Notes under the pieces: model-generated
What the model was told of the DNA's origin: nothing
The model's input: the letters and a program-made list of their open reading frames with translations, nothing else
Databases searched by the model: none
Shown here: positions 1-9,815 of the stretch, one piece after another
Layout: the number at the start of each line of letters is the position of its first letter
How positions within the stretch are numbered: position 1 is the stretch's first letter
Translations under genes and position numbers: made by a program
Assembly: GCA_905221605.1 (NCBI GenBank)
Contig: CAJNDS010002169.1
Coordinates: forward strand, 415,967-479,966
Length of the DNA: 64,000 nt
Direction of reading: 5' to 3'
Origin: Symbiodinium natans
Taxonomy: Eukaryota > Sar > Dinophyceae > Suessiales > Symbiodiniaceae

Positions 1-38
1 GGGTTCACAGGGTTCCATCCTCCCATCCGGCCATCCAG

Positions 39-2360
39 GATGGAGTACGAAAAGATCGTCAAGGCAAGGCCAGCGCCAGATGACAAAGAGGCGGACAAGG
101 CACCACTCCCCCCGCCTACTACAAACCCCCCAAAGACCACCCCCCTGCCCTCTAAACCCTAAACCCTAAACCCTAAGAGAGGCATTCCGGAGAGGTGCCT
201 CTTGAAGCCGAAGAGCCTAATATATGGGTTGGAATAGTTACTAGTAGTATCCCCTGAAAGTCCCTATTTATTCATACTCTCACAGCCCCTATTCTAACTA
301 TGAAGGCCCCCATATCAGTTCCATGCTAGTCCCGGTGATTCGCGACTATGTGACTTTGAAGGTTTGAGGATGTTTTAGGATTTTGGCATCCCTGGACACG
401 TTTGCTAAGTCTTGCTTCCCAAGCTAGGAGTCGAACATGCTGGTCAGCGCACGAGTTGGCTTGCATCCCACTCCGATTCCTAAAAAACCCCTCTAACCCT
501 CTAACCCCAAAACCCTAAACCCACAACCTCCCTGCTAACATTAAGACAACTTGACGGAGCCTGTTTCTATGTCAGGGATGGGAACGAGGGGGCGGGCGCG
601 CATTCGCACGGGGAGGGCGGGGATGCTGCTGGCATTTCCCAACCTGCAGTCCCAACCACATGCCTGCTGACAGGATGGCAAAGACAGAGATCGCAGAGAT
701 CGGGATAAAGATCGCGACCGGGAGGATGGACGAAGTCGCTCCCGCCGCCATCGCGACGACGACCGTGATCGGGAGCGTGACCGGCGAGACCGTGATGATG
801 ACCGCCGCAGCGGGAGAAGGCACCGGTTCCATAAAGGAAGATAAAAGGGCCATATTAGGAGTATATGAAGGGGAACCTTTAAGGGTACATCCCTACGGGT
901 ACGAGTCTGAATGAGGCAGTACGCTGGTAGGTTGAGCTGAGCTAAAGAAATGTGCGGGCTTCTCGAAATTAGGGGACCTGATTGGGGTCCTTACCGTAAG
1001 GGAATCCTACTATTTCGGGACTAAATTAGGGGTCCCTCATTTTCGTAAACCCCCATGTGTGTTTGGCCAAAGTTCAGCCTTGATTGCTCCCGTGGGCAGG
1101 AGTCGCGACGCGCGAGATGATGATAGAGACAGGCCGAGTCCATAGCCACCGCTGCGAAATATTCCCAAAGTTCTTTGGGAGTTTACGAAGATTAGGGACC
1201 CCTAAAATAGTCCCCCAAATAGAAGGATTACCTGATAATCGGACCCCAATAAGCCCCCTAATATCGTAAACCCAGAACTCTCACGCGTGACGTTAGAGTG
1301 GCTAGGGCAGTCACGTGAGTTAGGGTTTAGGGTTTAGGGTTCAGGGTTCAGGTTTCAGGGTTCAGGGTTCAGGGTTTAGGGTTTGGCTGCAAGCCCACGA
1401 CCAGGCGTCGCAGAAGTGCGGATGATGACAGGGCCCGCTGCCTCTTCTCACTCACCTGATTGGTTCGCGCAGTTGTGTTCCTAGTGTTCCTATTTTGGGA
1501 TGTTCCCCCTTATACTAACAGTCCTTAATAGGGATTATAGTAGCCCCTATTATAATCCCTACTAAGGACTGTTAGCATAAGGGGAACATCCCAATTCCTA
1601 TTGTTTATGACGTGCGTTGTCCATGTTTTAGTTTGCTTTGGGCCTTGTTCTCTCGAAGCAATACCCGTTGAACGAATGAATGAAAGAGCGAAGCGATTGA
1701 AAAGGGAAACAAAACCCTAAACCCGAGAACCTCATGCCCAGGATAAGAAAGAAATGTATTGCACGAATGAAACAAGGGCAGAGAAGAAAGAATGAAATTA
1801 AGAAAGGAATACAGAAAGAAAGATAGAGAACCCAAACTATAAACCACTAAACCCTTGATCCCTAAACCCCAAACCCCAAACCCTAAATCGGACAACAAAA
1901 AGCAAATACACATCCAGGAAAACTGGCTCCGTCGACATGTGCTTCAAAATCCTTTGCATGCATCGGCCGGAGACCCTAAACCTTAAACCCCATATCATCC
2001 TAAACCGTAAGTGAAAGTGGAAAGCCAGACTTTGAAAGCGCAGTCCACATGGAGCCACTTCTGTTTGGCAATGAGCGCATCCATTCTTCCGTTTAGGGTT
2101 GAGGGTTGAGGGTTGAGGGTTTGGTCCACCAAAGTGGTTCTGACCTGCAGAAGCCTTTTGCGCTGTGATTCTGTGATTCAACCTCTCTGGGTCCTTCGGA
2201 ACATGTGGCGCCCTGAAAACCGGCAAGCACCTCCCCTAGACCCAAAACCCTACACCCTAAACCCTAAATCCCCTCTCAAAGCAACGATCAATGTAAAGAG
2301 CACATGTGCCAGGACCGTCGCCGCCGCTCCTACGACCGAAGCCGTAGCCGCCGCGGCTGA
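39..2360 (+). CDS. SR/RD-rich protein, probable splicing-factor-like (five exons, 5' end outside window)
   Basis: Five short segments join in a single frame with no stop until the end: 39-99, 674-825, 1100-1132, 1405-1432 and 2313-2360 (stop TGA 2358-2360). Every acceptor is AG|G; donors are GC at 100, GT at 826, GC at 1133 and GC at 1433. Phases fit at every junction (0, 2, 2, 0). The first exon gives a lysine/proline segment beginning MEYEKIVKARPAPDDK; the rest is an almost pure Arg-Asp/Arg-Glu/Arg-Ser tract ending SYDRSRSRRG. Such RS/RD tails are typical of nuclear pre-mRNA splicing proteins (SR proteins, U1-70K, RBM25 type) and mediate protein-protein contacts. No RRM is visible because upstream exons lie outside the window, so the exact family is unknown. 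Exon 2 lies between two inverted copies of an intronic repeat. The exon chain is inference from splice phase and composition. Confidence 0.6.
963..1272. repeat. Foldback (inverted-repeat) element surrounding an SR-gene exon
   Basis: The left arm (about 963-1055) and right arm (about 1178-1272) are inverted copies of each other with scattered mismatches; for example GGGGTCCCT near 1033 matches AGGGACCCC near 1193, and the GATTGGGGTCC block near 980 matches its reverse complement near 1240. The 120-bp spacer holds the 33-bp exon 1100-1132. In pre-mRNA the arms could pair and place the exon in the loop. It may be a MITE-like foldback element; no clear target duplication was seen. Confidence 0.55.
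1495..1594. mobile_element. Palindromic MITE-like element, copy 1
   Basis: Two 44-bp arms (about 1496-1539 and 1550-1594) are inverted repeats differing at only a few bases, with a 10-bp spacer. The arm contains TTATACTAACAGTCCTTA. A second, more diverged copy lies at 30,465-30,555, so this is a dispersed family and not a chance hairpin. It sits in the last intron of the SR-rich gene. No coding capacity. Confidence 0.6.
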
Positions 2361-2405
2361 GACTGGCATCACAAGTCACATGTTCAACATAAAAGTTGCA
2401 CAGCA

Positions 2406-2465
2406 CTAAACCCTAAACCCTAAACCCTAAACCCGAAACCCTAAACCCTAAACCCTAAACCCTAA
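2406..2465. repeat. Telomere-type (CCCTAAA)n array
   Basis: About eight CCCTAAA units with one CCCGAAA variant, immediately downstream (in gene sense) of the minus-strand secreted-protein gene. Confidence 0.9.
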
Positions 2466-4444
2466 GCCGGTCGGACATCGCACCACTTCCGAGCACCTAC
2501 CCTCCGAGCTAGCCACNNNNNNNNNNNNNNNNNNNNNNNNNNNNNNNNNNNNNNNNNNNNNNNNNNNNNNNNNNNNNNNNNNNNNNNNNNNNNNNNNNNN
2601 NNNNNNNNNNNNNNNNTCGTCACGATCTCGAATGGGCAGCTGGCAAACATTTGGACCAGAGGAGTCGGATCGACACCCGCCGAGGGGTTGCTCAGGTTGG
2701 CCACGTCGGCGACGGGGGGCGGCACGACGCCTTTTTTGCAGACCCAGTCGCGCGCTGTGAAATTCAGGGTGGATGCGTTCGCCTCCAAGTTCTGAGCGAT
2801 CTCGAGCCAGCTTACGACGGGCTCGAGGAACTTCCCCCAGGTCTGCTGCTGCATCCTTCGCACGAAGGCCTGATGGAACATCCAATTCTTCCATGCGATG
2901 TTGCCCTTGGAACCCTCCGAGTTGCCGCAGTCGCCCTTCCCTTGGCGGTTCTGGGGCAGAGAGTGGTGAGGGGTGTGCGATTCGCCATACTCTGGGTCGC
3001 AGATGTACGGGCTGTCTTTGAGCGCATCGTTCTCGGTGGTCTGGCACTCTGCATCGTACGGCCCTGAATAGTAGTATCGCCAGTGGTGCCCATCGCCCCT
3101 CAATGAGGTGCGATTGACTTGGATGCCCTTGAGCTCCGCCATCCGACTTTGCATTAAGTAGGTGGCACGCTTCAGGACAACCTTCGCATAGCAGACAGCA
3201 GAGCCTGCGAGGGCCTTGAAGTGGAATGGGCTCCGCAGTCTCTTCGAGGACAGGACCAGTCCCTGCACGTTCAGGCTGATGCTCAAGAATGGGGTGAGCA
3301 GCTGGCTGTCTACGAAGAATGCCACCTCCTTCGTAACCGTCACGAACAAGTTGCCCATCGTATTCACAACATTGCTCAGTGCCTTTGGGTCCCCAGAATT
3401 GTCCAGATATGCCTTCTTGATTTGGGCCAATTGGAAGTTGAGAGCGCTCATTTTCATCCTGAGTTGCCCTTTGTTGTACTTCTGCAAGGCTTTCTGCACG
3501 TACGAGGTGACGTACCTCTCGACATACTGCTGGACCTGCCCCCAGACACACTCGCCCCACTTGTTCTTTTTTGCATAGGTGCAGGGATTTGTTGGTGCTC
3601 CATTGGTCTGTCCTTGTGCCAACCCCATCGCTGAAGAAAAGATATTACCTGCAATCACCCCAGCCACTCCACCACCCAAAGCCATGTCGACGACGTATGT
3701 GTCAATTCCCACGGCGGTTTTGATCACCGTGCGCACCCCTGCCTGCATGCTGTCCTTTCCTTCCTCATCGTCGGCTTGCGACTCTGGATTTGTGGGGCAC
3801 GTGTTGGTCAGATTCTCCGTCTGCTCATCGTAGCCGCTGAAGTTCGCCCTGCTCTTGATGAAGCTGCTCTGGTTGCGAAGCCAAAGGAAGCCATCACCCA
3901 GGCAAATGCTCGTCAGATTCTGCAGCACCTGCCAAAGATTCTGATCGTAGCCTCCCATGTCTGCAGTTGTGACATCACCTGGGTCTGCAGGATAATAAGT
4001 GCCCGGAGCAACGTAGAGCTGCGGTTGCAGCAAGGGGTTCGCGTCATCGGCCAAGAAGAGGACCATCTCGCAAGCTGCCTTGCGGACCTGGCAAGCTGGG
4101 TTGAAGCCAGTGCAGCTGCTTGGCGGATGCACCCCGCACTGACGAGGACAACACATGGCAAACACCGGATCAGAGCAGTCGAGTTCGGTGCAGATGGGAC
4201 CTTTGCCCGTAGGATTCCGGATAAGCCGACAGAGCTTCGCGTTCGCGAGAGTGCTGATCACCTTGTCGGTCCCAAATTGCTCCTCGACCGACTCAGACCG
4301 GTTGAGTCTCGCACCGCGATGAGACAGCTGCACCAAGGCACCGTCTGCCAAGTCGTCGCAAGAGGCGCCGGGGCTGGAGTCGGCTGAGAGGGCTATTGCC
4401 AGCCTTGCTAGCAGCCCGATGAAGCAGTTCCACGTCATGGTCAT
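2462..4444 (-). CDS. Predicted secreted/extracellular protein, unknown family (interrupted by assembly gap)
   Basis: A single open frame of about 660 codons starts at the ATG at 4444 and ends at 2462, crossing the 100-N gap at 2517-2616. The N-terminus is MTMTWNCFIGLLARLAIALS followed by polar sequence, a plausible cleavable signal peptide. The next ~130 residues are cysteine-rich, and several NxS/T sites (NLT, NQS, NFS, NRS) fit an extracellular glycoprotein. A central glycine/alanine-rich hydrophobic stretch (around residues 255-275) could be a membrane segment or amphipathic helix. I do not recognise the family. It is unusual here in being intronless over 1.8 kb. It is bounded by (CCCTAAA)n on the sense-upstream side and (TTTAGGG)n downstream. 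The C-terminal end depends on the true gap length, so the frame after the gap (ending WCDVRPA) is uncertain. Confidence 0.6.
   Translation of the reverse strand: MTMTWNCFIGLLARLAIALSADSSPGASCDDLADGALVQLSHRGARLNRSESVEEQFGTDKVISTLANAKLCRLIRNPTGKGPICTELDCSDPVFAMCCPRQCGVHPPSSCTGFNPACQVRKAACEMVLFLADDANPLLQPQLYVAPGTYYPADPGDVTTADMGGYDQNLWQVLQNLTSICLGDGFLWLRNQSSFIKSRANFSGYDEQTENLTNTCPTNPESQADDEEGKDSMQAGVRTVIKTAVGIDTYVVDMALGGGVAGVIAGNIFSSAMGLAQGQTNGAPTNPCTYAKKNKWGECVWGQVQQYVERYVTSYVQKALQKYNKGQLRMKMSALNFQLAQIKKAYLDNSGDPKALSNVVNTMGNLFVTVTKEVAFFVDSQLLTPFLSISLNVQGLVLSSKRLRSPFHFKALAGSAVCYAKVVLKRATYLMQSRMAELKGIQVNRTSLRGDGHHWRYYYSGPYDAECQTTENDALKDSPYICDPEYGESHTPHHSLPQNRQGKGDCGNSEGSKGNIAWKNWMFHQAFVRRMQQQTWGKFLEPVVSWLEIAQNLEANASTLNFTARDWVCKKGVVPPPVADVANLSNPSAGVDPTPLVQMFASCPFEIVTXXXXXXXXXXXXXXXXXXXXXXXXXXXXXXXXXXWLARRVGARKWCDVRPA
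2517..2616. other. Assembly gap (100 N)
   Basis: Exactly 100 N, the conventional placeholder for a scaffold gap of unknown size. It falls within the 3' part of the secreted-protein ORF, so reading frame and length across it are not reliable. Confidence 0.98.
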
Positions 4445-4802
4445 GGCCCCGCAGAAGACCAGCCCCTCTTAAGCCCCAAAAAAGACAGAGTGTGGGATGC
4501 CCTTTTGAGGCCCTAAGCCCAAAGCCCGTGTCTGGAGCCTTGAGCCAAAAGCTCAGCATGGCTCAGGGTTTAGGGTTTAGGGTTGGGGCTTATTAGGGTT
4601 TCCCCACACTGGGCGCTTCATTCTGCTTCAAGCATCGACATCAAGCTCTGCTGACGAGGATAGCAAAAGCCAGGCATCAGAGTTTCTTCCAGGGAGCAGG
4701 CGGGCGTCGGAGAGTCGTTGGAGGGTCAACATTAGTTGCTGGCAAATTTGTCATTCAATCCCTCGGAACACGAACTTCTGTCGTGCAAGCAGAGGGTTGA
4801 GC

Positions 4803-5213
4803 TCACCAGGCAAAGGGGTTGGCAAAGGGATTGCCATAGGGGCCATGGTGACCATAGGGGTTGCCATAGGGCCCATGGTGACCATAGGGGTTGCCATAGG
4901 GGCCGTGGTGACCATAGGGGTTGCCATAGGGCCCATGGTGACCATAGGGGTTGCCATAGGGGCCGTGATGACCATAGGGGTTGCCATAGGGCCCATGGTG
5001 ACCATAGGGGTTCCCAAACCTCCGCCGTCCTCCAAAGCCACTGTTGAACCTTCGCCGCCCACCGTAGCCACTGTTGAACCTTCGCCGCCCACCGTAGCCA
5101 CCGCCGAAGGCTCGTCTGCGGCGCCTGCCATAGCCAATGCTCGGGCCGAACTTGTCAGTCTCATTGGCAGTCTCATTGGCGGTCTCATTGGCAGTCTCCT
5201 CGTGCCAGCGCGG
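4803..5213 (-). CDS. Gly/Tyr/His-rich repeat protein, 3' exon
   Basis: An open segment begins after an AG at 5214 and runs to TGA at 4803-4805 (about 136 codons). It begins with four ANET-type tetrapeptides, then arginine/glycine blocks such as GYGGRRRFNSG, six copies of the decapeptide YGHHGPYGNP and a tail ending NPFANPFAW. The longest ORFs here lie in other frames (Met/Val/Pro repeats), but differences between DNA repeats (CAC/CAT and GGC/GGG) are synonymous only in the YGHHG frame, which argues that this one is selected. Low-complexity GY/RGG proteins bind RNA or form extracellular matrices; which applies is unknown. No initiator Met is visible, so upstream exons are expected. Confidence 0.55.
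   Translation of the reverse strand, partial: PRWHEETANETANETANETDKFGPSIGYGRRRRRAFGGGYGGRRRFNSGYGGRRRFNSGFGGRRRFGNPYGHHGPYGNPYGHHGPYGNPYGHHGPYGNPYGHHGPYGNPYGHHGPYGNPYGHHGPYGNPFANPFAW
4831..5010. repeat. Six 30-bp tandem repeats encoding a decapeptide
   Basis: Six head-to-tail 30-bp units, alternating between a GCCCATGG and a GGCCGTGR variant, so the higher-order period is 60 bp. They are coding repeats of the minus-strand Gly/Tyr/His protein. Confidence 0.9.
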
Positions 5214-5220
5214 CTTTCAG

Positions 5221-5552
5221 AATGAAACTCGCATCGACCATACCCTTTCTGGCAAGACCCAAAACCAACCGTAAGTCGACAATCTATTACACCACTCCCA
5301 CTACGACTCTTATTTCCATTGTTTCTGCTACTGCTGCTCTGACTACATTTGCTTCTATTGTGGCTATTGCAACTGATACTACTACGACCATTACCAGCAT
5401 CAGCACTGCTTCCACAATTACTACTTTGCTGCAGCTCTTGCAGTATGACTAGTATTCTTAGTGCTGCACGTTTGTCATTCTTATTGTTCTTCGGTCTGGC
5501 TCTTCGGCCTTACTAGTTTACACTTTGCATTCTTCTTATTCACATCCATCCG
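5221..5552. other. Cryptically simple triplet tract, no gene assigned
   Basis: TAC/TGC/ACT-rich triplet sequence on the plus strand. One frame reads as Cys/Tyr/His-rich peptide but contains stops, so it is not called as a gene. It lies upstream in sense of the minus-strand repeat-protein exon and may be its intron. Confidence 0.4.
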
Positions 5553-5626
5553 AACCCTAAACCCTAAACCCTAAACCCTAAACCCTAAACCCTAAACCCT
5601 AAACCCTAAACCCTAAACCCTAAACC
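5553..5626. repeat. Telomere-type (CCCTAAA)n array
   Basis: About ten uninterrupted CCCTAAA units, directly left of a minus-strand exon; TTTAGGG units lie to the right of the same exon at 5743. Confidence 0.9.
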
Positions 5627-5633
5627 CCCCAAG

Positions 5634-5734
5634 CGTTCCCAAGCCCGGGCCTCGACTTCGTCTTTCTGAGCCTCGGTGCTGCGCTTGAGCTGCAGCAGTT
5701 CCAGAGCTCCGCGGGCTCCTTCCGCGCCCTCCTC
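5634..5734 (-). CDS. Orphan coding exon, Glu/Ala/Arg-rich (coiled-coil-like)
   Basis: A ~100-bp GC-rich island between (CCCTAAA)n on the left and TTTAGGG on the right. It opens with a GGGCAG|G acceptor at 5735 and reads EEGAEGARGALELLQLKR and onward through charged helical sequence to about WERLGG. Codon third positions are strongly G/C. The helical, charged composition suggests a coiled coil. Its parent gene is not identified. Confidence 0.45.
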
Positions 5735-6044
5735 CTGCCCAAGGGTTTAGGGTTTAGGGTTTTGGGATTTTTGGAGATTGTTTTGGACATTTGGGGTATT
5801 TTAGGGTTCCGGGTTTGAGGATTTGGGGGTTTGGGGGTTTGAGGGCTTTAGGGTTTTGGGGGCTTTAGGGTTTGGGGGTTGGGGGCTTTAGGGTCTAGAG
5901 TAGCAAGGGGATCACGGTTTAGTTAGCCGCAACTGCTTCGAGGATTTACCATGTGTTCGCTGGTTGGAACTATGTTTTGCTGCTCTGATGAAGCCTAGGT
6001 CGGGGCTGCACTATGCAAGATGCAAGCTATCTACTGGAACTGAA

Positions 6045-6201
6045 GCCGCGGAATCCTGCTGTACCGCAGCAGCGATCTGCTCATCAGCCGCGCAGCCGAT
6101 CTCATCACCCAAGCCAAAGAAGAGGAGCTGAGCCAAAAGAATTGGCAGAAGTCTCATCATGGCAAAGCGCTGTTGTCAGGCGATACAGAACTACGTAGTA
6201 G
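6045..6201 (+). CDS. Possible coding exon, helical charged peptide
   Basis: A plus-strand frame reads LLYRSSDLLISRAADLITQ, then KEEELSQKNWQKSHHGKALL, to a TAA at 6199-6201. The biased composition and lack of internal stops suggest a 3' exon. No family is recognised, and splice sites are not secure. Confidence 0.3.
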
Positions 6202-6246
6202 TTGCTAACTACTCCCTGGGGCTTGACAACAAAAACGGCCAGATGT

Positions 6247-6690
6247 GTCTTCCATGCCGATCAGCCGTACTGATGTGGCATTTCTGGCTCATACCACTCG
6301 CGTGGCACATTCCCTGAACACATTGCTGCGCGGGGTCCTCTCACAATCCGGAGCCTTGCATTTAGGTTACCCGAAATGGTCCATTCCTTGGAAAGCTGCC
6401 CAACTCATTAGAGTCCGAAAGGCATATGCCGATGCCCGGCCGGGAGTTCGACCCATTCTCTCTGACATGCGCCGGCAAGAAATGAAGGATTGAGCTGATC
6501 ACCCAGGTGCCATTTCTTCCATCTTGGCACGTCCAACTGCACCTAACCCAAGTATTCCTCGGGCCACCACTCCCCAAAAGGAGTCAGAGAATGAAGATGA
6601 AGCTTCGAGCGACTCTATGCACCCCTTCAGGGCAAAGAGGTCGAGTTTAAAATGCATCAGATTCTGTCTGTGTTGCCTCGCCATCAGAAG
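6247..6690. other. No gene assigned
   Basis: An 82-codon plus-strand ORF (6245-6493) has no recognisable domain or clear splice context. The rest appears non-coding. The 3' end of the FAD monooxygenase gene begins just to the right. Confidence 0.3.
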
Positions 6691-9307
6691 TCAGTCTCCT
6701 TCCTTAAGGGGGCTGACCAAGGTCTTGGACAAGGCATAGGGCAGGGCGTAGGGAAGGACGAAGTTGCGGATGCTGGCCTTCCAGCCAGTGGTGGTGTACA
6801 TGCTGCCCATGAAGGAGCCTAGGTGGGACCCCTTTAGGGCGCGGAAAAAGAACGATTCTTCAACACGAACCCTCTTAAACAGAAACACGAACACACAAAT
6901 CGGAGAGAGATATACATCTAGAGACAGATGCATCTGCACATTTTGTATGTGCAATATCCTATATGGCCTGTAGACCCTAAACCCTAAACCCTAAACCCTA
7001 AACCCTAAACCCTAAACCCTAAACCCTAAACCCTAAACCCTAAACCCTAAACCCTAAACTGCCTAGGAGCTCATCTTGACCACCTGCTCAGCTGCCGACT
7101 TCCTCTCGGCCTCGTAGTTCTTCAAAGCATCTGGGTCTTGAGCGGCCAAACCTGGGTCAAGGAGGTAGGGTTTAGGGTTTAGGGTTTAGGGTTTAGGGTT
7201 TAGGGTTTAGGGTTTAGGGTTTAGGGTTTAGGGTTTAGGGTTTAGGGTTTAGGGTTTAGGGTTTAGGGTTTAGGGTTTAGGGTTTAGGGTTTAAGTTTTA
7301 GGGTTTAGGGTTTAGGGTTTAGGGTTTAGGGTTTAGGGTTTAGGGTTTAGGGTTTAGGGTTTAGGGTTTAGGGTTTAGGGTTTAGGGTTTAGGGTTTAGG
7401 GTTTAGGGTTTAGGGTTTAGGGTTTAGGGTTCAGGCTTGGGTTTAGGGTGTCGCGTATGTAGGTATGTCGTAAACATGGCTATTGCGGAAAAGAAAATAT
7501 TCTTTGGAAGCTACCATGATGCTTAATAAAAGTAAGCAACATGTCTCTGAAGATTGCTTTAGTAAGTTCATTATGGTGATTTTTATTGTTGTCACTATTA
7601 CTCTTGTTAGAATACCTTAACAACAGCCCAGCAACAACGGCCCAAGCGCCAGGCGTCCATGATGGCCATGTTGGCACCCTGGCCCATGAAGGGCGAGGTT
7701 GCGTGCGCAGCATCTCCAATCAATGTCACTTTCTGCTTGGGAGAGATCCAGGTAGCCAACACTGGTTGGATGTAGACCCCCCAATCCTGGGCATTGAGGA
7801 ACTTGATTTCCACGCGGCCCTCTTACGCCACTTCCACAGCGGAAGGAGCCTATCCTTCTCAGCAAAACCCTAAGAAGCCCTAAGCTTCCTAAACAAACGC
7901 CCAGAATCGAAACACATCTCAGCGTTGTCAATGGCGCCGTGTAGCACCTCATGGTCTGGCGCCACTTTGGCAGCCAGCTCTTTGAGCTTCTCCTTCCTTC
8001 GGGGTTTCAATTCAGGTACCAGGCAACACACATTGTGTCACATACGGATGTAGCAAAAACATAATGAAACAATACGGTTTCTCTTGCGGAGCCTCGATTA
8101 CTCTTACTACGACATACTCTTATGACATGTTGTAGTAACTGTATTTGAGTTCCTCAACTGCAACCCAGGTTCACTATCGTCGAGTCCCATTTGTCGCTGA
8201 TGAGCTCGTCACTGCGCATCATCAACAGGCAAACGTCATGGCGCTTGTCGCCGGCACCTGCCGTCCAATCCATCACATGATAGCCTGCACCGTCAGCCGT
8301 GTTCCAGGTGGTGTGCACCTCGTCTGGGTTTTTGCGAACAGGAACGGAACTGCAGGAATAGATGAGGCGAAAACCAGCATGGACTGGCTCCCCGGCGTCG
8401 AAAAGCTGCTTTTTGACGGTGCTATGGATTCCATCCGCCCCAACCACAACGTCAGCCTTCTCCACCTTGCCATTGGCGAAAGTAAGGGTTACCTCCTTGT
8501 CATCCTCCGTGATGCTCTCCAACTTGTGGCCCATGCAAATCACCTCTGGGGGGAGGGAGTCGACCATCATCTTCTGAAGGTCCCTGCGCATGATGATGTG
8601 AGCGCCAGGGCCAGCTCCCCCCAAGTCCAAGTGCGTCACCTTTGCTCTTCTTAGAACCTTAATAAAAAAAAAGTTGTTTTAATATCCTCTTGGGTTTTAA
8701 TACAAACAAAATACAAGATAATTCCCAAACAAGGTATAGTCACTTCCTGGCCATCGCTCCAAAACTTGGACGTGGAAGGGTGATTCGCCAACGCGTCGAA
8801 GGTCTCCTTCGGAGCGGTCAACTATTAGTATGATTAGTATTATTAGTATTGTTAGTATTGTTAGTATTGTTAGTAGTATTAGTTTTATTAGTAGTATTCG
8901 TGTTAACGGAGCCGAGGGATGTTTGGCGTCCTTTCTCTACCGTTTCTTCTCGCTCCTTCAAACCCAACTTCTCCAGAATCTCGATGGATTGCTGGATGCC
9001 CAGGGAGCCACCTCGCGTCTTCCATTCCTCCCAGGCTTCGTAGAGCTTCACCTGGGCGTTTTACGATACTAAGGGGCCCTTCATGTCGACCCCCCATCCA
9101 CCATTATTCTCTTTCTAATCACAGACCCCAACAAGGCACCCCCGATTTTCGTATCAAAGAAACAAAAAAACTTAACCCCTAAACGCTAAACCCTAAACCC
9201 TAGATCCCCACCTCGACTTTGCCTTCGCCATACTGGGTCAGGGTCTTGGCCAACACCAAGCCCCCGATGCCGGAGCCCACGATCGCCACACGCGTCTTAC
9301 TTGCCAT
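6691..9307 (-). CDS. FAD-dependent monooxygenase (class A flavoprotein hydroxylase, salicylate hydroxylase/zeaxanthin epoxidase-like), eight exons
   Basis: Exons in sense order: 9307-9212, 9051-8941, 8821-8744, 8639-8175, about 8006-7922, 7819-7616, 7151-7063 and 6818-6691. The first begins at ATG 9307 (MASKTRVAIVGSGIGGLVLA), carrying the GxGxxG dinucleotide-binding loop. It continues EVKLYEAWEEW, the FAD ribose-binding acidic strand. Exon 4 has the arginine motif (IIMRRDLQK) and the second FAD motif VVVGADGIHS. Exon 6 has the third motif, VTLIGDAAHATSPFMGQGAN. Exon 7 encodes the usual YEAERK helix and exon 8 a hydrophobic C-terminus ending SPLKEGD, stop TGA 6691-6693. All three class-A hydroxylase fingerprints are intact, so a functional NAD(P)H-dependent hydroxylase/epoxidase is likely; the substrate cannot be told. 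Introns 6 and 7 hold long telomere-type arrays. Boundaries of exon 5 are approximate. Confidence 0.8.
6974..7059. repeat. Telomere-type (CCCTAAA)n array inside FAD monooxygenase intron 7
   Basis: About twelve perfect CCCTAAA units between exon 8 (ends 6818) and exon 7 (begins 7063). In the gene's sense it is a TTTAGGG tract at the 5' end of the intron. Confidence 0.92.
7165..7432. repeat. Telomere-type (TTTAGGG)n array inside FAD monooxygenase intron 6, longest in window
   Basis: About 38 units with a single internal variant near 7293. It begins 14 bp upstream (in sense) of exon 7, so in the sense strand it is a long CCCTAAA, pyrimidine-rich tract just before the CAG|G acceptor at 7152. Confidence 0.95.
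8812..8905. repeat. (TTAGTA)n-like microsatellite in FAD monooxygenase intron 2
   Basis: Imperfect TTAGTATTG / TTAGTA units lying between exons 3 and 2. Length polymorphism is expected. Confidence 0.7.
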
Positions 9308-9815
9308 CCCTAAGAGTGCACCAATTGGGGGCCCTCAAGTGAAGGGCTAAGGTGCCCTCAAGTGATAGGGAGCTACAAAGACGAGCCGCTCTGATGGCTG
9401 AGGAGCACAAAGCAAAAACTTCAAGAAAGAGGCTCTGCTATGAAGCTCGCCATGCACCAGGAGGAAGATGAACAATTGTAAATTCAGACCATCACTTTGC
9501 CCTGCACACCCCTTGGGTGGCAACGCTTGGTGGTCATGTCCGTCATGTAACAACGTGATGAGATTGCACGAAACGGCGAACAAGATCAGAGCGCTCGTGT
9601 TCCAGGCCTTAACGTTGAGGGTCCCAGGGTCATGTGACGCATCCGAATCCGCCTGCCATCTCTTTCGGTTTAGCAAGAATTGATACGACCCTCCTTGGAT
9701 CTTTCGCCCCTTCGATTTGCGATGCCTGACCACATGCGATACGACCACCTCACCCTCCCTGCGCCCCACCCCGGGTATGTCTTTTGAAAGTTTAGGGTTT
9801 AGGGTTTAGGGTTTA
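9308..9815. other. No gene assigned
   Basis: A 140-codon minus-strand ORF (9769-9347) starts at GTG and has no recognisable domain. A short (TTTAGGG)4 run ends the interval at 9788-9815. Confidence 0.3.

Noticed and set aside
2448-3560. 370-residue minus-strand ORF overlapping the secreted-protein gene
   Set aside because: Shadow of the longer frame, Arg/Pro-rich, without a signal peptide or domain.
4831-5010. Regular 30-bp repeats resembling a CRISPR array
   Set aside because: The repeats are contiguous with no spacers and encode a decapeptide with synonymous changes; the window is eukaryotic.
4797-5225. Plus-strand ORF of VTIGVAIG repeats and minus-strand ORF of MVTMGPMAT repeats
   Set aside because: Repeat differences are non-synonymous in these frames but synonymous in the YGHHG frame.
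7165-7432. Chromosome end or telomere fusion
   Set aside because: Unique genes continue on both sides and the arrays occur throughout the window in both orientations; they are interstitial.
9347-9769. 140-residue minus-strand ORF
   Set aside because: GTG start, no domain and no coding-like composition.
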